Positions 53,840 through 64,000 of a stretch of 64,000 bases of DNA are shown piece by piece (position 1 is the stretch's first letter; each line of letters opens with the position of its first letter). The position numbers were made by a program, and so were the translations under genes. The stretch comes from Atrichornis clamosus (taxonomy: Eukaryota; Chordata; Aves; Passeriformes; Menuridae), in the NCBI GenBank assembly GCA_013400975.1, contig WBMZ01012202.1, positions 49,779-113,778 on the forward strand, read 5' to 3'. The notes below the pieces were generated by a model that saw nothing but the letters and a program-made list of their open reading frames with translations, was not told the origin of the DNA and ran no database searches.

Positions 53840-54260
53840 GCTGTTGACTTTGGCCATAAGCCACTCTTGGCGCTGGGTTTAGGCACGATGAGAAGATTCT
53901 GATCAGCCTACTGGAGAACATGGCTGTGCCTGCATTACAGCACAGCACTCCTGACAACCTGGCCCTGACACAGCAAACCCCGGGATAAACCCCTGCCTGA
54001 GTGGGTAAGGTGTGTCCTTCCCCACGCCGGGCAACCTTCAGAGCCCCACACTAAGCTTTGGGCCTGAGTCTACTGGTTCTCAGCGTAGAGGAGGATGGGC
54101 TCCAGTGCAGGCTTAGAGGCACACTTAAAATCTCCTACTGGCAGACCTCTAGATGTCTCTAGAAGACACCCGTTGTTTACGAGATAATGTATTGGGATGG
54201 TGTCTTGTCCTTGGCTCCCCGAGGGAACTTAAACTGGGCCTGGTCCTAAGGAATTTGTTT
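53840..54260. other. CpG- and GC-enriched block in CACNB2 intron 1
   Basis: About ten CpGs (cacgctg, ggcgctgg, cacgatg, cccgggat, cacgccgggc, agcgtag, cccgttg, tacgag, ccccgag) fall in 400 bases flanked by AT-rich sequence. It carries no recognised coding content. It may be an unclassified LTR-like or other repeat insertion that still holds CpGs, or a regulatory element 1.6-2 kb upstream of exon 2 in gene orientation. No TG...CA ends with a target duplication could be fixed. Confidence 0.35.
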
Positions 54261-57200
54261 ACTTAAAAGAAAAAGTACTGAGGGCCTAAGGTTAAGAAAC
54301 TATAACTATATAGTAACAGTCTATAGAGCTACAAATGTATGAAGAACATAAGCAAAAAATCATTCAGGCATCAATGACTTCAAAATCTGAGTGCTGTTCT
54401 TAGCAGCAACATATATGGTAAGTATGACAAAATATTTTGCAAGAGTATGTGAGGAGGACAACAGATATAGCCACTAACTTCAGATCATCTGACAAGTCCA
54501 GCTTACTTACCTCCATGAGATGCAAGAGAGCCATCTCAAGCTGTATCTGGACCATAAGTGTTGATTCTGAGCAAGTCTGGAGCACTGTTTGAAATCTAAT
54601 ATACCAGAACAATAGTTCTGTCAGCCTGACACTCACTTGCAGTAAAAATAGTATCTATTATGACACTAACCTAACAATGACCTACAACAAAAGCAATGTT
54701 GTATCCCCCAAAAACTAGATTTATGGGAAAGATATTGTCCAACCTCATATGATTTTTTCAAACTGTAAAACAGCCATGTAAGGAATTTCTAACAGGCACA
54801 CAAATTGATTCTACACATGCTGGTTAGGGCAGAACTATATGAAAATCAGCATGCTACACATTAGGGGGATTAAAATAGGACTTTCTGATGAGTCAAGAAG
54901 AGTAACCCAGCAGGTCTCAAAACATAAAATTGAATTTCAATCAGGAATAGTTTTATATGGTTACATTTCTAAAAGAAATATTTTATAATAGAAAAACTTT
55001 TTGATAATAGAAAGGTCTGTACGGGTCAATAAGGATAAAAAGTAGATTGGAACCATCATTGCCAGCAAATTATTAAAAATATTTTCCAGTTCAGGTTAGA
55101 ATAGGAAGTTCTATCAGAATCAGCTTTTTCCACCCAATATAATATAATATTATACAATTAATGTAATTAATTTCATATGTGACCAAATATAATATTAAAG
55201 TACCCAAAATACATAAAAGTACTTTGACAGCAGTAGTCTTCAAATAAAACAACACCTTTAAATTAAAATTTACCTATTATAAATGCTTCTTATTGAGTTA
55301 ATGGACTGTGGTTATCCACAAACACTCTGAACCCGTTTTCTACAATTTTTGTAGAAGAATATAGAAATATACTTACAAGAAATGAAACAATTTCTAGCAT
55401 TAACAAAGGAGCTCAAGAATATAAAGCATCTACATAAGTATCACATTATCTAGGCAATTTCATAAATGGTGTACGGTATAATATTGTGTAATTCCCAAGG
55501 AGATAATTAAAAAAATGTACACGTATTTTCTTTCACAGTCACAATTTTTGTATTTGTCTCCAGTTTCTACAATATCTATTTTATTTACAGTATCATAGTA
55601 TTCAGTTTGATAACGCAAAGAAATTATGACAAAGGCAAAAGAGGGACTGAGTCTAGAGTGATGAGGAAAAAACAAATAAGAGCAGAAAAAAAAAATGTAA
55701 CAGGCACAGATAGAGAAGTGTGCATTTTATCTGCATAGCAACAACTAAAAACATTTATTTCTGGCAACATCACAGCAAATGCAGCTCAGGCTGAACCTCA
55801 CCTTGATTTTTCATTTTGAGGAGGTTATTTTGTGCAAAACAAAATGCATGTTTTTGTTCTAGTGTTCCATAAGTGAAAACTACTCAGAAGCATAAGCTAA
55901 ATACTTTAAACACAAAAAAAACCTGTTGACATGATGGCAGGCCATGGCTACAAAGTGTAGGGAGGGTCAGGTTTACACCTGCTTCTTTGCACAGACCAAT
56001 TCTCAGCCAGAGGAAAGGGGGACAACTTCGGCATGTGGGACAACATGTGGGATTTGATGACTCTTCTCATTATTTCAAAGGATGCTAATCGGGGACTACA
56101 TTTGTCTTCCATGCCTTTCAAGCTTATTCCCACAGTCAGAAATGCCTGAAACTTTCCTCTGAAAATGAGATTAGCCTTCCATAATCAAAAAAATCTTATC
56201 TATTTTAAAAATTATTAACTATTTCTGTCATGTGGAGAGTCTTGAATCCTCATCTGGTCATAGTCATTATGTTTTGCTTCTTTAAGTGTATTTTTTTTCA
56301 TAAGAGCTTAATGTAAGATCAAGACCTTTGTCAAAAAAAAAAAAACAAACCAGTAATAATCTACCAGTTACTTTCAATTCTGGGGAAAAAAAAGAGAACA
56401 TTTCTCCCCAATATGTTACTGTGATTTTCATATTAAAATTAGTTCCCTTATCTGTGTTCTGTGCAGCACTTGGCTGCAATTAGGTAGCTAAAAATAAAGG
56501 GCTGAATCACATTGTGAGGACATTGGCCAGTAAAAGCAGCAACACAGGGCAGTCGTTCGTGGCCTATAAGGTAGCTGCACCTAACAAAACCACCACAGGA
56601 GGCCAAATGCCTCAGCACCCCAGCACAGTGCCCAGTGGTAGCAATCTCAAAACCCAGCAGGGCAGGGCGCCTATGGCACACCATCACTTGCCCCCGCTCA
56701 TTGGAATACAACTGGCCCCCGCCCCGTGAACAAGCCTGTTTATACAAAGAGGGTGCTGACAGGAACATTCTCACCGGATTTTAGCAGAACATCTTACACA
56801 AACATAAAGTTATGTATACATGTAAGGATTTACAAGATCAAAACTGTAGCTTCATTTATTAGTCAGATGTGTGAAATTCTTTTAAAATCGGTTGAGTTGA
56901 CAGAGACAAGAAGTAAAACACACACACTTATGTTCTAAAGCTTCATAAAGTATCTGGTAAACAATGTGAAACTTTACCAAAAAAACCCAAAACCATCCCA
57001 AAATCGTTTTGCAAAAAACATTTAATCAACCAAGTCTCAACAAAGCAAAGACTCTGCTTTCCTACTCTGACTAGAAAGAACATCGTGCAACTTTATTCAA
57101 TCCATGTAATCAAATGAAATATGGGAATCATATAAAGCATTAAAGGCATACATAGCAGTTTTCTGATAATTAACAGCTTTATATACAATTACACTTTATT

Positions 57201-60200
57201 GCAAACAGATGAGATCAATGTCTCTCAGTGAAACCCTTTAATTTTAATGAGGTTCTGTCTCAACACATGAAAAGCATGCATCCGTAACATTTAATCCTCC
57301 AACACACATGACAAGCAGAAGGCATGGTTTATCCCTGTAGGCAAAATACTATCATCTGAAAGAGGAAATATAAAATATTTAAAATTACCAACTACCTACA
57401 ACCAGGGAACTGATCTTCAGTGGACTCTTAAAATGCTCTTCACCAGCCACCACTCTAATGGTATTTTATATAAAAGCAGTGGTGAGGACTATACACAGGG
57501 TGAGTCTGAACCTTAACTATTTGTCGTAGGTAAAACAGCACCAGTCATTGAGACTGATGGCAGGTGGCAAAGGTAAATCCTTAAAAACTATCCTACTGGC
57601 GTCATTCAAAGAATGAAGGGTGCAGACAACTTAGGGACTACACTCACTGACAACTACAATCAAGTCAAGTCCTTAAACAAAGATGCAAGAAATAAACTGG
57701 AGAAAACAAAACCAGAAAATAAAATTTCAGAGCTACAATGAATCTTACATTATCTCAGATGAACAAGTGACCAATTACAAAGATCACTAGAACACCTAAA
57801 GGTAAGGAGAATTAGATAATTGCTAGAAATGTCAGAAATGCAAAAATGCACTAAGTATTTTTCCTTCCCATGCAAAAGCTTCAAAAATATTTAAAGATGC
57901 CCATGTTCCAGACAAAGAATAGCAAGCCAGGATATTGCAGAATAGACACATCCAGCTCCATCCTCTCCTTAGAAGAGCAGCCATTGCCACTTTTAGCAAC
58001 TCCTTACAACAAGGCAACCAATGTTCCTGTAGGTCAGACACCCTGAGCCATCTCTGGCCACTGGCCAGGCTTGCCACCACTCAGAAATGATACCCTCCAG
58101 CATCAGCTGCATAGCTGCAAACCCCCACACCCTTACTCAACAGAGAAAGACATTAATACTTCTGATCTCTGCACCCCAAATCATACTAATCTCATAAAGG
58201 AGTAAAGGCCAGACTCCTGACCACTCAGCCAAGGGCTGGAAGACGTACGTGGACCTTGGTGATGAGCTCCCCCGTACTCCACAGCTCCCTTCCATGACAG
58301 GAACAAGGGCAACAGGGCAATGTAGGACATAGCAATATATCCTGCCTTGCCTCCACCTCAGGGCCGGGGTTTTGGGTCACCATACATGGACGACATCAGT
58401 GCGACCCTGTGACAGGCACTCTGCCCTGTGACATACCTTCAGCAAAGAAATTGCCTGAAGAGGACAGACTCCTCACCTCCTCATAGCAGAGATGAATCCC
58501 CAGGTTAGATCTCAAAATCTGGATTTCTCCAAACAAACAGCATTTGCTATCAGACATTCAAAATTCAGAAAAGACAGGACTTCCCTTCAGGAATCCTATC
58601 AAATTGAAGATCACCATGTGCAGTCATCAAGTTCACATAAGCTACAGAGATGAGTCTGCAAAGTCCATTTCACAGTCATTTTACAAATCCTTCGCTTACA
58701 CCAAAACAAAAATCCATTCACACAAACAACCCTAAACTTCCATAAATAATTTAATCATCAAAACCTGCAAATGTAATACATAAATAAGTATTTGGCAGAT
58801 GCTTCTTCTTTCCCATTAAAAGAAAAGAAAAACAACTTCTGCTGAGAAATCTGTAACAGGGTTAAATCTTAGATGCTCTTTTCTGCTGGCCTGTGATAAA
58901 GAGTTGCCAACACTGCATCTAGAAACAGCTCTATTCTCACCAGTTCTACACTTGTAAGCCATCTCCCAGTGCTCTCACCCTGGCCTCAGACCAGGTCATC
59001 TGGCAGTTTCCACCCGTCAGACAAGAAGCTGGGAACTTGGCCTGCTCTCCTCCTCCCCAGTGGCTTGGAAACCCACCCTGGTGCAAACCTGCTGCACATC
59101 TATCTGTAATGCCAGAGATGAAGATGTCAGCTCCCAACTCAGCAAAACAGAAGCACACAACAGCAGAAGGGGCTGAAGCTCTTGCCCAAACCCCACCGTG
59201 CCTCCTGCAGCCTTTTAAAATTGGCAACTACAGTTGTAGGCCACATGCCTGCACCTCTCCACCTGCTCTCCGTGGATTTCTGTATTTCACTTACACAGGC
59301 AAACAGAAAAAGCGATCTGACTCCGTGACAGAAAGATGCCTGCAGGGAGCAACATCCAATTATGTGGCAGTTTTCCTCTGCTATAGGTCTGCTATCCTGA
59401 GGACAGAGACCAAGGCGAGCACTTGGAGGACAGGGAAGGTGATTTTGGTGCCTTGATTTTTAAACTCTTCTATCCTGACACAGGCAAGAACTGAGTAAAA
59501 GAAGCAGAAGAAACACAACTGAGACTCCAGAGAAGTCAGCCTTGGAAGAGCACAGGATCTTTTCATCTGCAGAGACAAGGCAAAACCAGAGACTGCCTCT
59601 AGAAGATGGTTACCAGATACACAAATGAGTTAGTACTAAAACTGCTGAATTGCTTCAGAGGGATTTTGCACCCTAGAAAAATGTAAAGAACAATTATTAT
59701 AGTCCAGATAGATGAAAATGTGTAATACCAAAGTGGAAAATATCTCTGGAAGAGATCACCTCTTACAAGAGATACAAGAACACCTTTTACTGCTAGAGTC
59801 TAGGATAATGCAAAATAAACCAAAGAGGAGAATCATCAGAAAAGTAATAGCTGAAACCTGAAGGGCTTTCTTCAGTGAAGGACTATTAAAATGTATTTAC
59901 TTTTGTCAGCAACGAGTACAACACTGAAAGGAGATTACCAATCAAGAGAGAAAACATTATCCCTTGCTGAGGACCATGAGAAAGTCCAGTGAATGCAATT
60001 GCATTTTATCTCTTCTTCGTTTGTATATACTCCACTGAGTTGCTGCTACGTTGGATCTGCCTTCTAGGGATGCTGCCAGAAGAGAGTAAAACCTTCCATG
60101 CCTCTGTAACGGAGGGGTGTTGTTATTTCTTAAGTAAGCAAAGCAATATAAATTTTGTTTGTTTATGGCTTACAAAGTATGCTTCCGAGTCAGAACCGGA

Positions 60201-63200
60201 AAATACACTGTTGCAAAATGTTTGGTTGAAGAATAGGTAAACACAGTATGAATTGTGATAAATCAACTTAGCTGAGAGAGAGCAGCAGAGGGCAGTGTGA
60301 TTAATCTGCTGAGACTACATCTTTGAATATTCTTTCCATTCCTCACTACCACAAGACAGGTAGTGAAGGGATGGTGCTATGCAATTGGGAAAGTAGCTGG
60401 AGATTCAGGAAGGACAACAGTCACTGTAAGAGCCTGTAACTAAGCTGATGTTCTGGAGTCACCACATGCACATCACTCTAAAATTCACCTTAACATCAAT
60501 TGTAGTTGATACAGAAGGAAAACTGAAGAAGCCTGTCCCTGGTCCCATGCATTCAGTGTATCTTCAGCAATGCAACCTGAAATACGAGCCAAGCACTCCA
60601 GGGATAATGAAACCTTTAGACTTGGAAGGCAGAAACACCTAGCAGTACCAGGTAACAGAGGAAATCTAAATGCAGGTGAAAGAACTGAAGAAAACAATCA
60701 AGAAGTGAATTGTTTTCACTTAAAATATGTCAGGTTGTTAGAATCTGCGCTGACAGATGATGCATAAGAAGGTAAGAAAAAGAAAAAAAAACAGGAGGAA
60801 AATAATAATGAGGAATAGGGAAGAATTCATCCAGCATAAGATACCTTCTCCCTCCCCAAGGTAGTCCGCAGTTGCTTGGTAGAAGGTTTCATTCTATTTT
60901 CTTCGAAACATCTTGTGTAATTGACTCATCTGATTTGCTATGACTGTTCCTATTGCACAGCACAGGAAGCTTTATGATGAGAAAACAGCAATAGAAGTTG
61001 AATCTAATGATTTTTGAGGACTGAGGGACTTTGAAGAAGGATCATATGAAAATTACATGGGAAAGAGAGAAAAAAAGAAGGGAGGCTGAGAGTTACCATG
61101 AAAGGCATTAATACACTATGTTTTATTACAAAAAAATCAGCATAGCATCTGGGTTAATTACAATTATTAAATTGAATATTCTACTAATTCAGATTACTAA
61201 AATAAAGGGGTTCTTGAAATAAAGTTACTGATCACCAAACACTGATACATTTGAACAGTTTGCTTGTTTTATGATTTCAGAAAATCAAATGTTGATTTTT
61301 TTACAAAAGGGCCACACCTAAAACTACCCTTTGGAACTGACATTTACCTGGACATTGTGAATAAGTCCACAATAAAATTGCTAGCATGTAGATTTGTCTG
61401 GATAAAACTGGGCATCTGAAACTATATTGCACCTTCATCTAGACTCAGATCACAGTGAGAATTTTAGGTAATACAGAATAATACATCAATACCTTGTCCC
61501 AATTGCAAAAAACATCCCTGGGAAAACACAGTATAACTGTCATGATCAGCACCCAAAGAGATTTTATTTAGCTTGCAGATCTTGTTAGGAAAACACATTA
61601 TGAAAATCAGAAATAGATTTTACACAAAGGCTATCTAAGAATCTTTTACATATTTAACTAACTTTTATGTGATTTACTTCTAGAATGGTAACTACATTCA
61701 CTCCTCTGCCACATGGTGACAAGCTTGCCCAAAATGGATGGATAGGCACAATTCAAGATATCGACCTTGATGTAAAGCTAGATTAAAATAAATCTCAGCT
61801 TTATAAAAGTAAAATTCTTGGATAAGAGAAATTTTGAGACTTGTTACAACTCTACAGAGGCCCTTCAATTATATTTCACTAAATTGTAATTCCCAGAAGA
61901 AGCACTTCAGAGTGAATACTTTTAGGAGTGACATCACTTCATAAGCTCACATGTTGGTTTTTTAAATTTTTTCCTGACATATTACTTGGCATGAAATGTT
62001 TCTAGGATTGATATTCAAGTACCTTGGTGAAAAAGACAGTGGTATGCATAACTGAAGTACCTGTAGGCAATCTACTTGATGATTCACACGTCCTCATTAA
62101 GCCTCTCCTCACTGTGAGTGTGCTCCGAAACAGCAAGACCTTACAATATTGATCTTTCTTAAATCATGTTCATGGAACAAAAATTCAAAATAATTGTCTC
62201 TAAATACAGTGCATGCTAAGGAATTAACTTACATTATTATTCGGACAATGGGCTCTTTGGTTTCCATAATCTTATTTCCTCTATACCAAAGGATTATGTA
62301 TGACTAGAATAAGAACATCTTGAGAAGATATGATTCCTGTTCTACCTAATGACTTTGATTCCAAAAACTGAAAAACATTCCTGAACCAAAAAAATGTATT
62401 ATTACTGTCTTTAAAAAGTGAAACTTTTTGGCTCTGAGTGTTCAGAAACCTATTTGATAAAACAAAATATAAATGCATTACCTGAAATGTAATTTACGTG
62501 GGTGTTAGCAAACTATTCTTCCTCTCTAAACAGAGGTTCTTTCTGCCTAGTTAAAAGGAGGGGTGAGAAATCAATTTTATGATCAGTATTTGACGTTTGT
62601 CCACAGCAGAGAGGCACCATATGATTCGACAGTTGCCGGTTCTGTGCTTAGGGCTGAAAAGATATGAAAAGGGGGGATTTGTAGGTCAGAAATTAGCTCC
62701 CTTGCCACTGCTCCTAGAGAAGCTGGCAAAGCATATGGCCCTACTGAAATGTCTGTTCTGAGCTTGGAGGCTACAGAAAAATTCACATCCAAAATGACTT
62801 TTTCTTTTTTAGCTTAATCTAGTCTCTGCTTCAGTGCCTGGATTTTGTCCTGCTGTCACTGGTCCCCAGTAAGTAGAGATCAATTACCGAGTTTGTTGAC
62901 AGTGACAACATTTTCCTCCGACAGTCAAGCACTTTTGGGACAAAGCTGGTCCACCTTCTCAAAGAAAATAAAGCATCACAGACAGTTTTGGCAGCAACGG
63001 AAAAAACTGTCACCCCAAAAGGAAAAAAAACTCTCTCCTAATAAGAACATGCATGTTTGCAATTTAAAATGCACACAGTCAGATTTTACCACTCTTTTAC
63101 TGTGTTTAAATAGCGCACTGTTAAGTCTTTGTAGCCAACTACTGCAAACTCGAAGATATTATGCAACATATATTAAACAAGAACAACCTTTCAAAATATA

Positions 63201-63774
63201 AAGTCTTTACCAAGTGTGCAAACATCCATACCCTGTCTCCTGCTCATCACCCATCCACCTGAACACTGTGCACATGGACCGAGTTGTTAAAATTTCTGAG
63301 ACGCCTGTACAACCACCTTCTGCACGGAAATCGAGCAGCTTAAATCTGCAGCGTGCTCAACACCTCCAGTCTCCCCAAAATTGCTGCTGAACAACCGGCG
63401 CGAATCGCCTTCCCTCACCTACAGACTGTCACTAGCCCGTGGAACAGATGAGGCAGGCTTCAACAGTGCGCGGTAAGCATCAGGTACAGATACAACAGGT
63501 TACCGAAGCAGGGAGAAATAGCTGTAGCCTGCAATACATGCACGGAAGAGCAGCTTAATAGCAACGTGTTCTTACATATTCACCCTCCAGATAACCGCAA
63601 GGTTCTTTTGACTTACGATGCTTCTGTGGCACGGAGCATCCCATGTATGTTAATTACACGGCATTAGGGAGTGGGGGAGAAGACAGGGGGTTCGTGAGCC
63701 TCAGGGGAGCCGTCAAACTTGTCTGACAGCGGGGACCAAACTTGCAGGATGGGGAGCTCCGGCAGCCCCGCCGG

Positions 63775-63797
63775 CCCTGCCCCGCGCCCCCCGCCCC
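63775..63797 (-). promoter_or_regulatory. G-quadruplex motif just inside CACNB2 intron 1
   Basis: On the minus (sense) strand four guanine runs of 4, 6, 4 and 3 are separated by loops of 1, 3 and 2 bases (C, CGC and CA). This satisfies the canonical G3+N1-7 rule with very short loops. More G4 runs lie between it and the splice site, which is about 34 bases upstream. It sits on the non-template strand, so it could form in the displaced DNA strand during transcription and in the nascent pre-mRNA. Formation in cells is inferred, not shown. Confidence 0.55.
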
Positions 63798-63832
63798 GCT
63801 GCCGCCGCAGCCCCGGCCGAGCCCCGCGTTAC

Positions 63833-63931
63833 CTGCGCTGCCGTCGCCGTGGGCAGGGGATTGTCCAGCAGCTCCATCTGCACCTCCTGTGCCGGGCTGG
63901 GAGGCGATTTGGACATGTCGCTCTGGACCAT
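63833..63931 (-). CDS. CACNB2: CACNB2 first coding exon (beta-2d type N-terminus)
   Basis: This is the first coding exon of the calcium channel beta-2 subunit, a cytosolic SH3-guanylate-kinase protein that binds the I-II linker of CaV1/CaV2 alpha-1 subunits and sets channel trafficking and gating. The exon encodes 33 residues: MVQSDMSKSPPSPAQ, then EVQMELLDNPLPTATAAQ. This matches my memory of the mammalian N-terminus starting MVQRDMSKSPP and containing QEIQMELLEN, shared by the long isoform often called beta-2d. It ends in phase 0 at CAG|gtaacg (GT at 63832-63831). The start ATG has G at +4 but C at -3. No in-frame stop is visible in the 69 bases upstream, so the start rests on homology. A second in-frame Met is residue 6. 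The middle is shorter than the human form as I recall it. The SH3 and GK domains are encoded outside the window. Plus-strand open frames across this exon are GC-rich shadows. Confidence 0.9.
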
Positions 63932-64000
63932 TGGCGAGGAGAGCGGGCGGCTGGGCGCCGAGCCCCTCGGCGGGATAGAGCCGAGCCGTGCTGAGCCGAG
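63932..64000 (-). promoter_or_regulatory. CACNB2: CACNB2 5' leader within a CpG-rich promoter-like segment
   Basis: The bases upstream of the CACNB2 start codon are very GC- and CpG-rich. They form part of a CpG-island-like segment running from about 63.66 kb through exon 1 to the window edge. This is probably 5' untranslated leader and proximal promoter, because CpG islands usually mark first exons. The transcription start cannot be placed, and no TATA box is visible in the 69 bases available. The frame is open back to the edge, so a longer N-terminus is not excluded by sequence alone. Confidence 0.6.

Larger units (their letters stand above)
52271..63832 (-). other. CACNB2: CACNB2 intron 1
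   Basis: This 11,562-base intron has canonical GT...AG ends between the two phase-0 exons. Its first ~170 bases (to about 63660) belong to the CpG-rich segment. The rest is AT-rich. No CR1 or LTR was recognised in it. It contains a CpG-enriched block at 53.84-54.26 kb (listed separately), an ATAAT-type low-complexity patch near 55.14 kb and an A-run near 56.33 kb. Open frames up to 139 codons (59037-59456, plus strand) show no recognisable family and are treated as chance. Confidence 0.85.

Noticed and set aside
56514..56729. 71-codon Pro/His/Thr-rich plus-strand frame that looks slightly protein-like
   Set aside because: No recognised family and an overlapping longer minus-strand frame in the same GC-richer patch; evidence insufficient.
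59037..59456. 139-codon plus-strand open frame in intron 1
   Set aside because: Composition follows a locally GC-richer stretch and no protein family is recognised.
63719..63994. Plus-strand open frames of 91 and 78 codons over the CACNB2 first exon
   Set aside because: They are Pro/Arg-rich readings of a CpG-rich segment and overlap the well-supported minus-strand exon and its intron start; no family resemblance.

Overview
The window looks like a piece of a bird nuclear genome, probably a passerine. It is AT-rich and contains almost no open protein-coding sequence. Every LINE remnant I recognise is CR1, the dominant avian retrotransposon, and there is one solo LTR of a type I associate with songbird endogenous retroviruses. 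No bacterial-type operons, rRNA, tRNA or CRISPR arrays were seen.

The one gene I can support is CACNB2, the voltage-gated calcium channel beta-2 subunit, on the minus strand and read from right to left. Its first coding exon (63833-63931, 33 codons beginning MVQSDMSKSPPSPAQ) lies in a CpG-rich, promoter-like segment at the right edge. Its second exon (52178-52270, 31 codons beginning [12 protein letters not shown]) lies 11.6 kb downstream. Both exons end in phase 0 at a CAG|gt donor. Joined, they give the variable N-terminus of the long isoform usually called beta-2d (naming varies). The third exon, which should begin the shared GSADSYTSRPS block, was not found. So positions 1-52177 are the 5' part of a very large second intron, which runs off the left edge.

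Layout from left to right: a decayed CR1 reverse-transcriptase remnant (1-1090, minus); unique DNA; a CR1 3' end (7096-7540, plus); unique DNA; an internally deleted CR1 (15655-16237, plus), followed closely by a 144-bp tandem duplication (16363-16658); unique DNA with local CpG clusters near 17 kb; an internally deleted CR1 (27419-28075, minus); a solo LTR with an imperfect 5-bp target duplication (30521-31098, plus); a CpG-rich segment near 32.7 kb with a short acidic open frame that could be an unrecognised first exon (speculative); a CR1 3' end (33211-33449, plus); a long unremarkable stretch; CACNB2 exon 2; intron 1 with a CpG-enriched block near 54 kb; then exon 1.

I did not find a convincing new biological system. 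The items most worth checking are the candidate alternative first exon at 32.5-32.7 kb, a canonical G-quadruplex motif just inside intron 1, the shortened avian beta-2d N-terminus, and the intronic CpG clusters.
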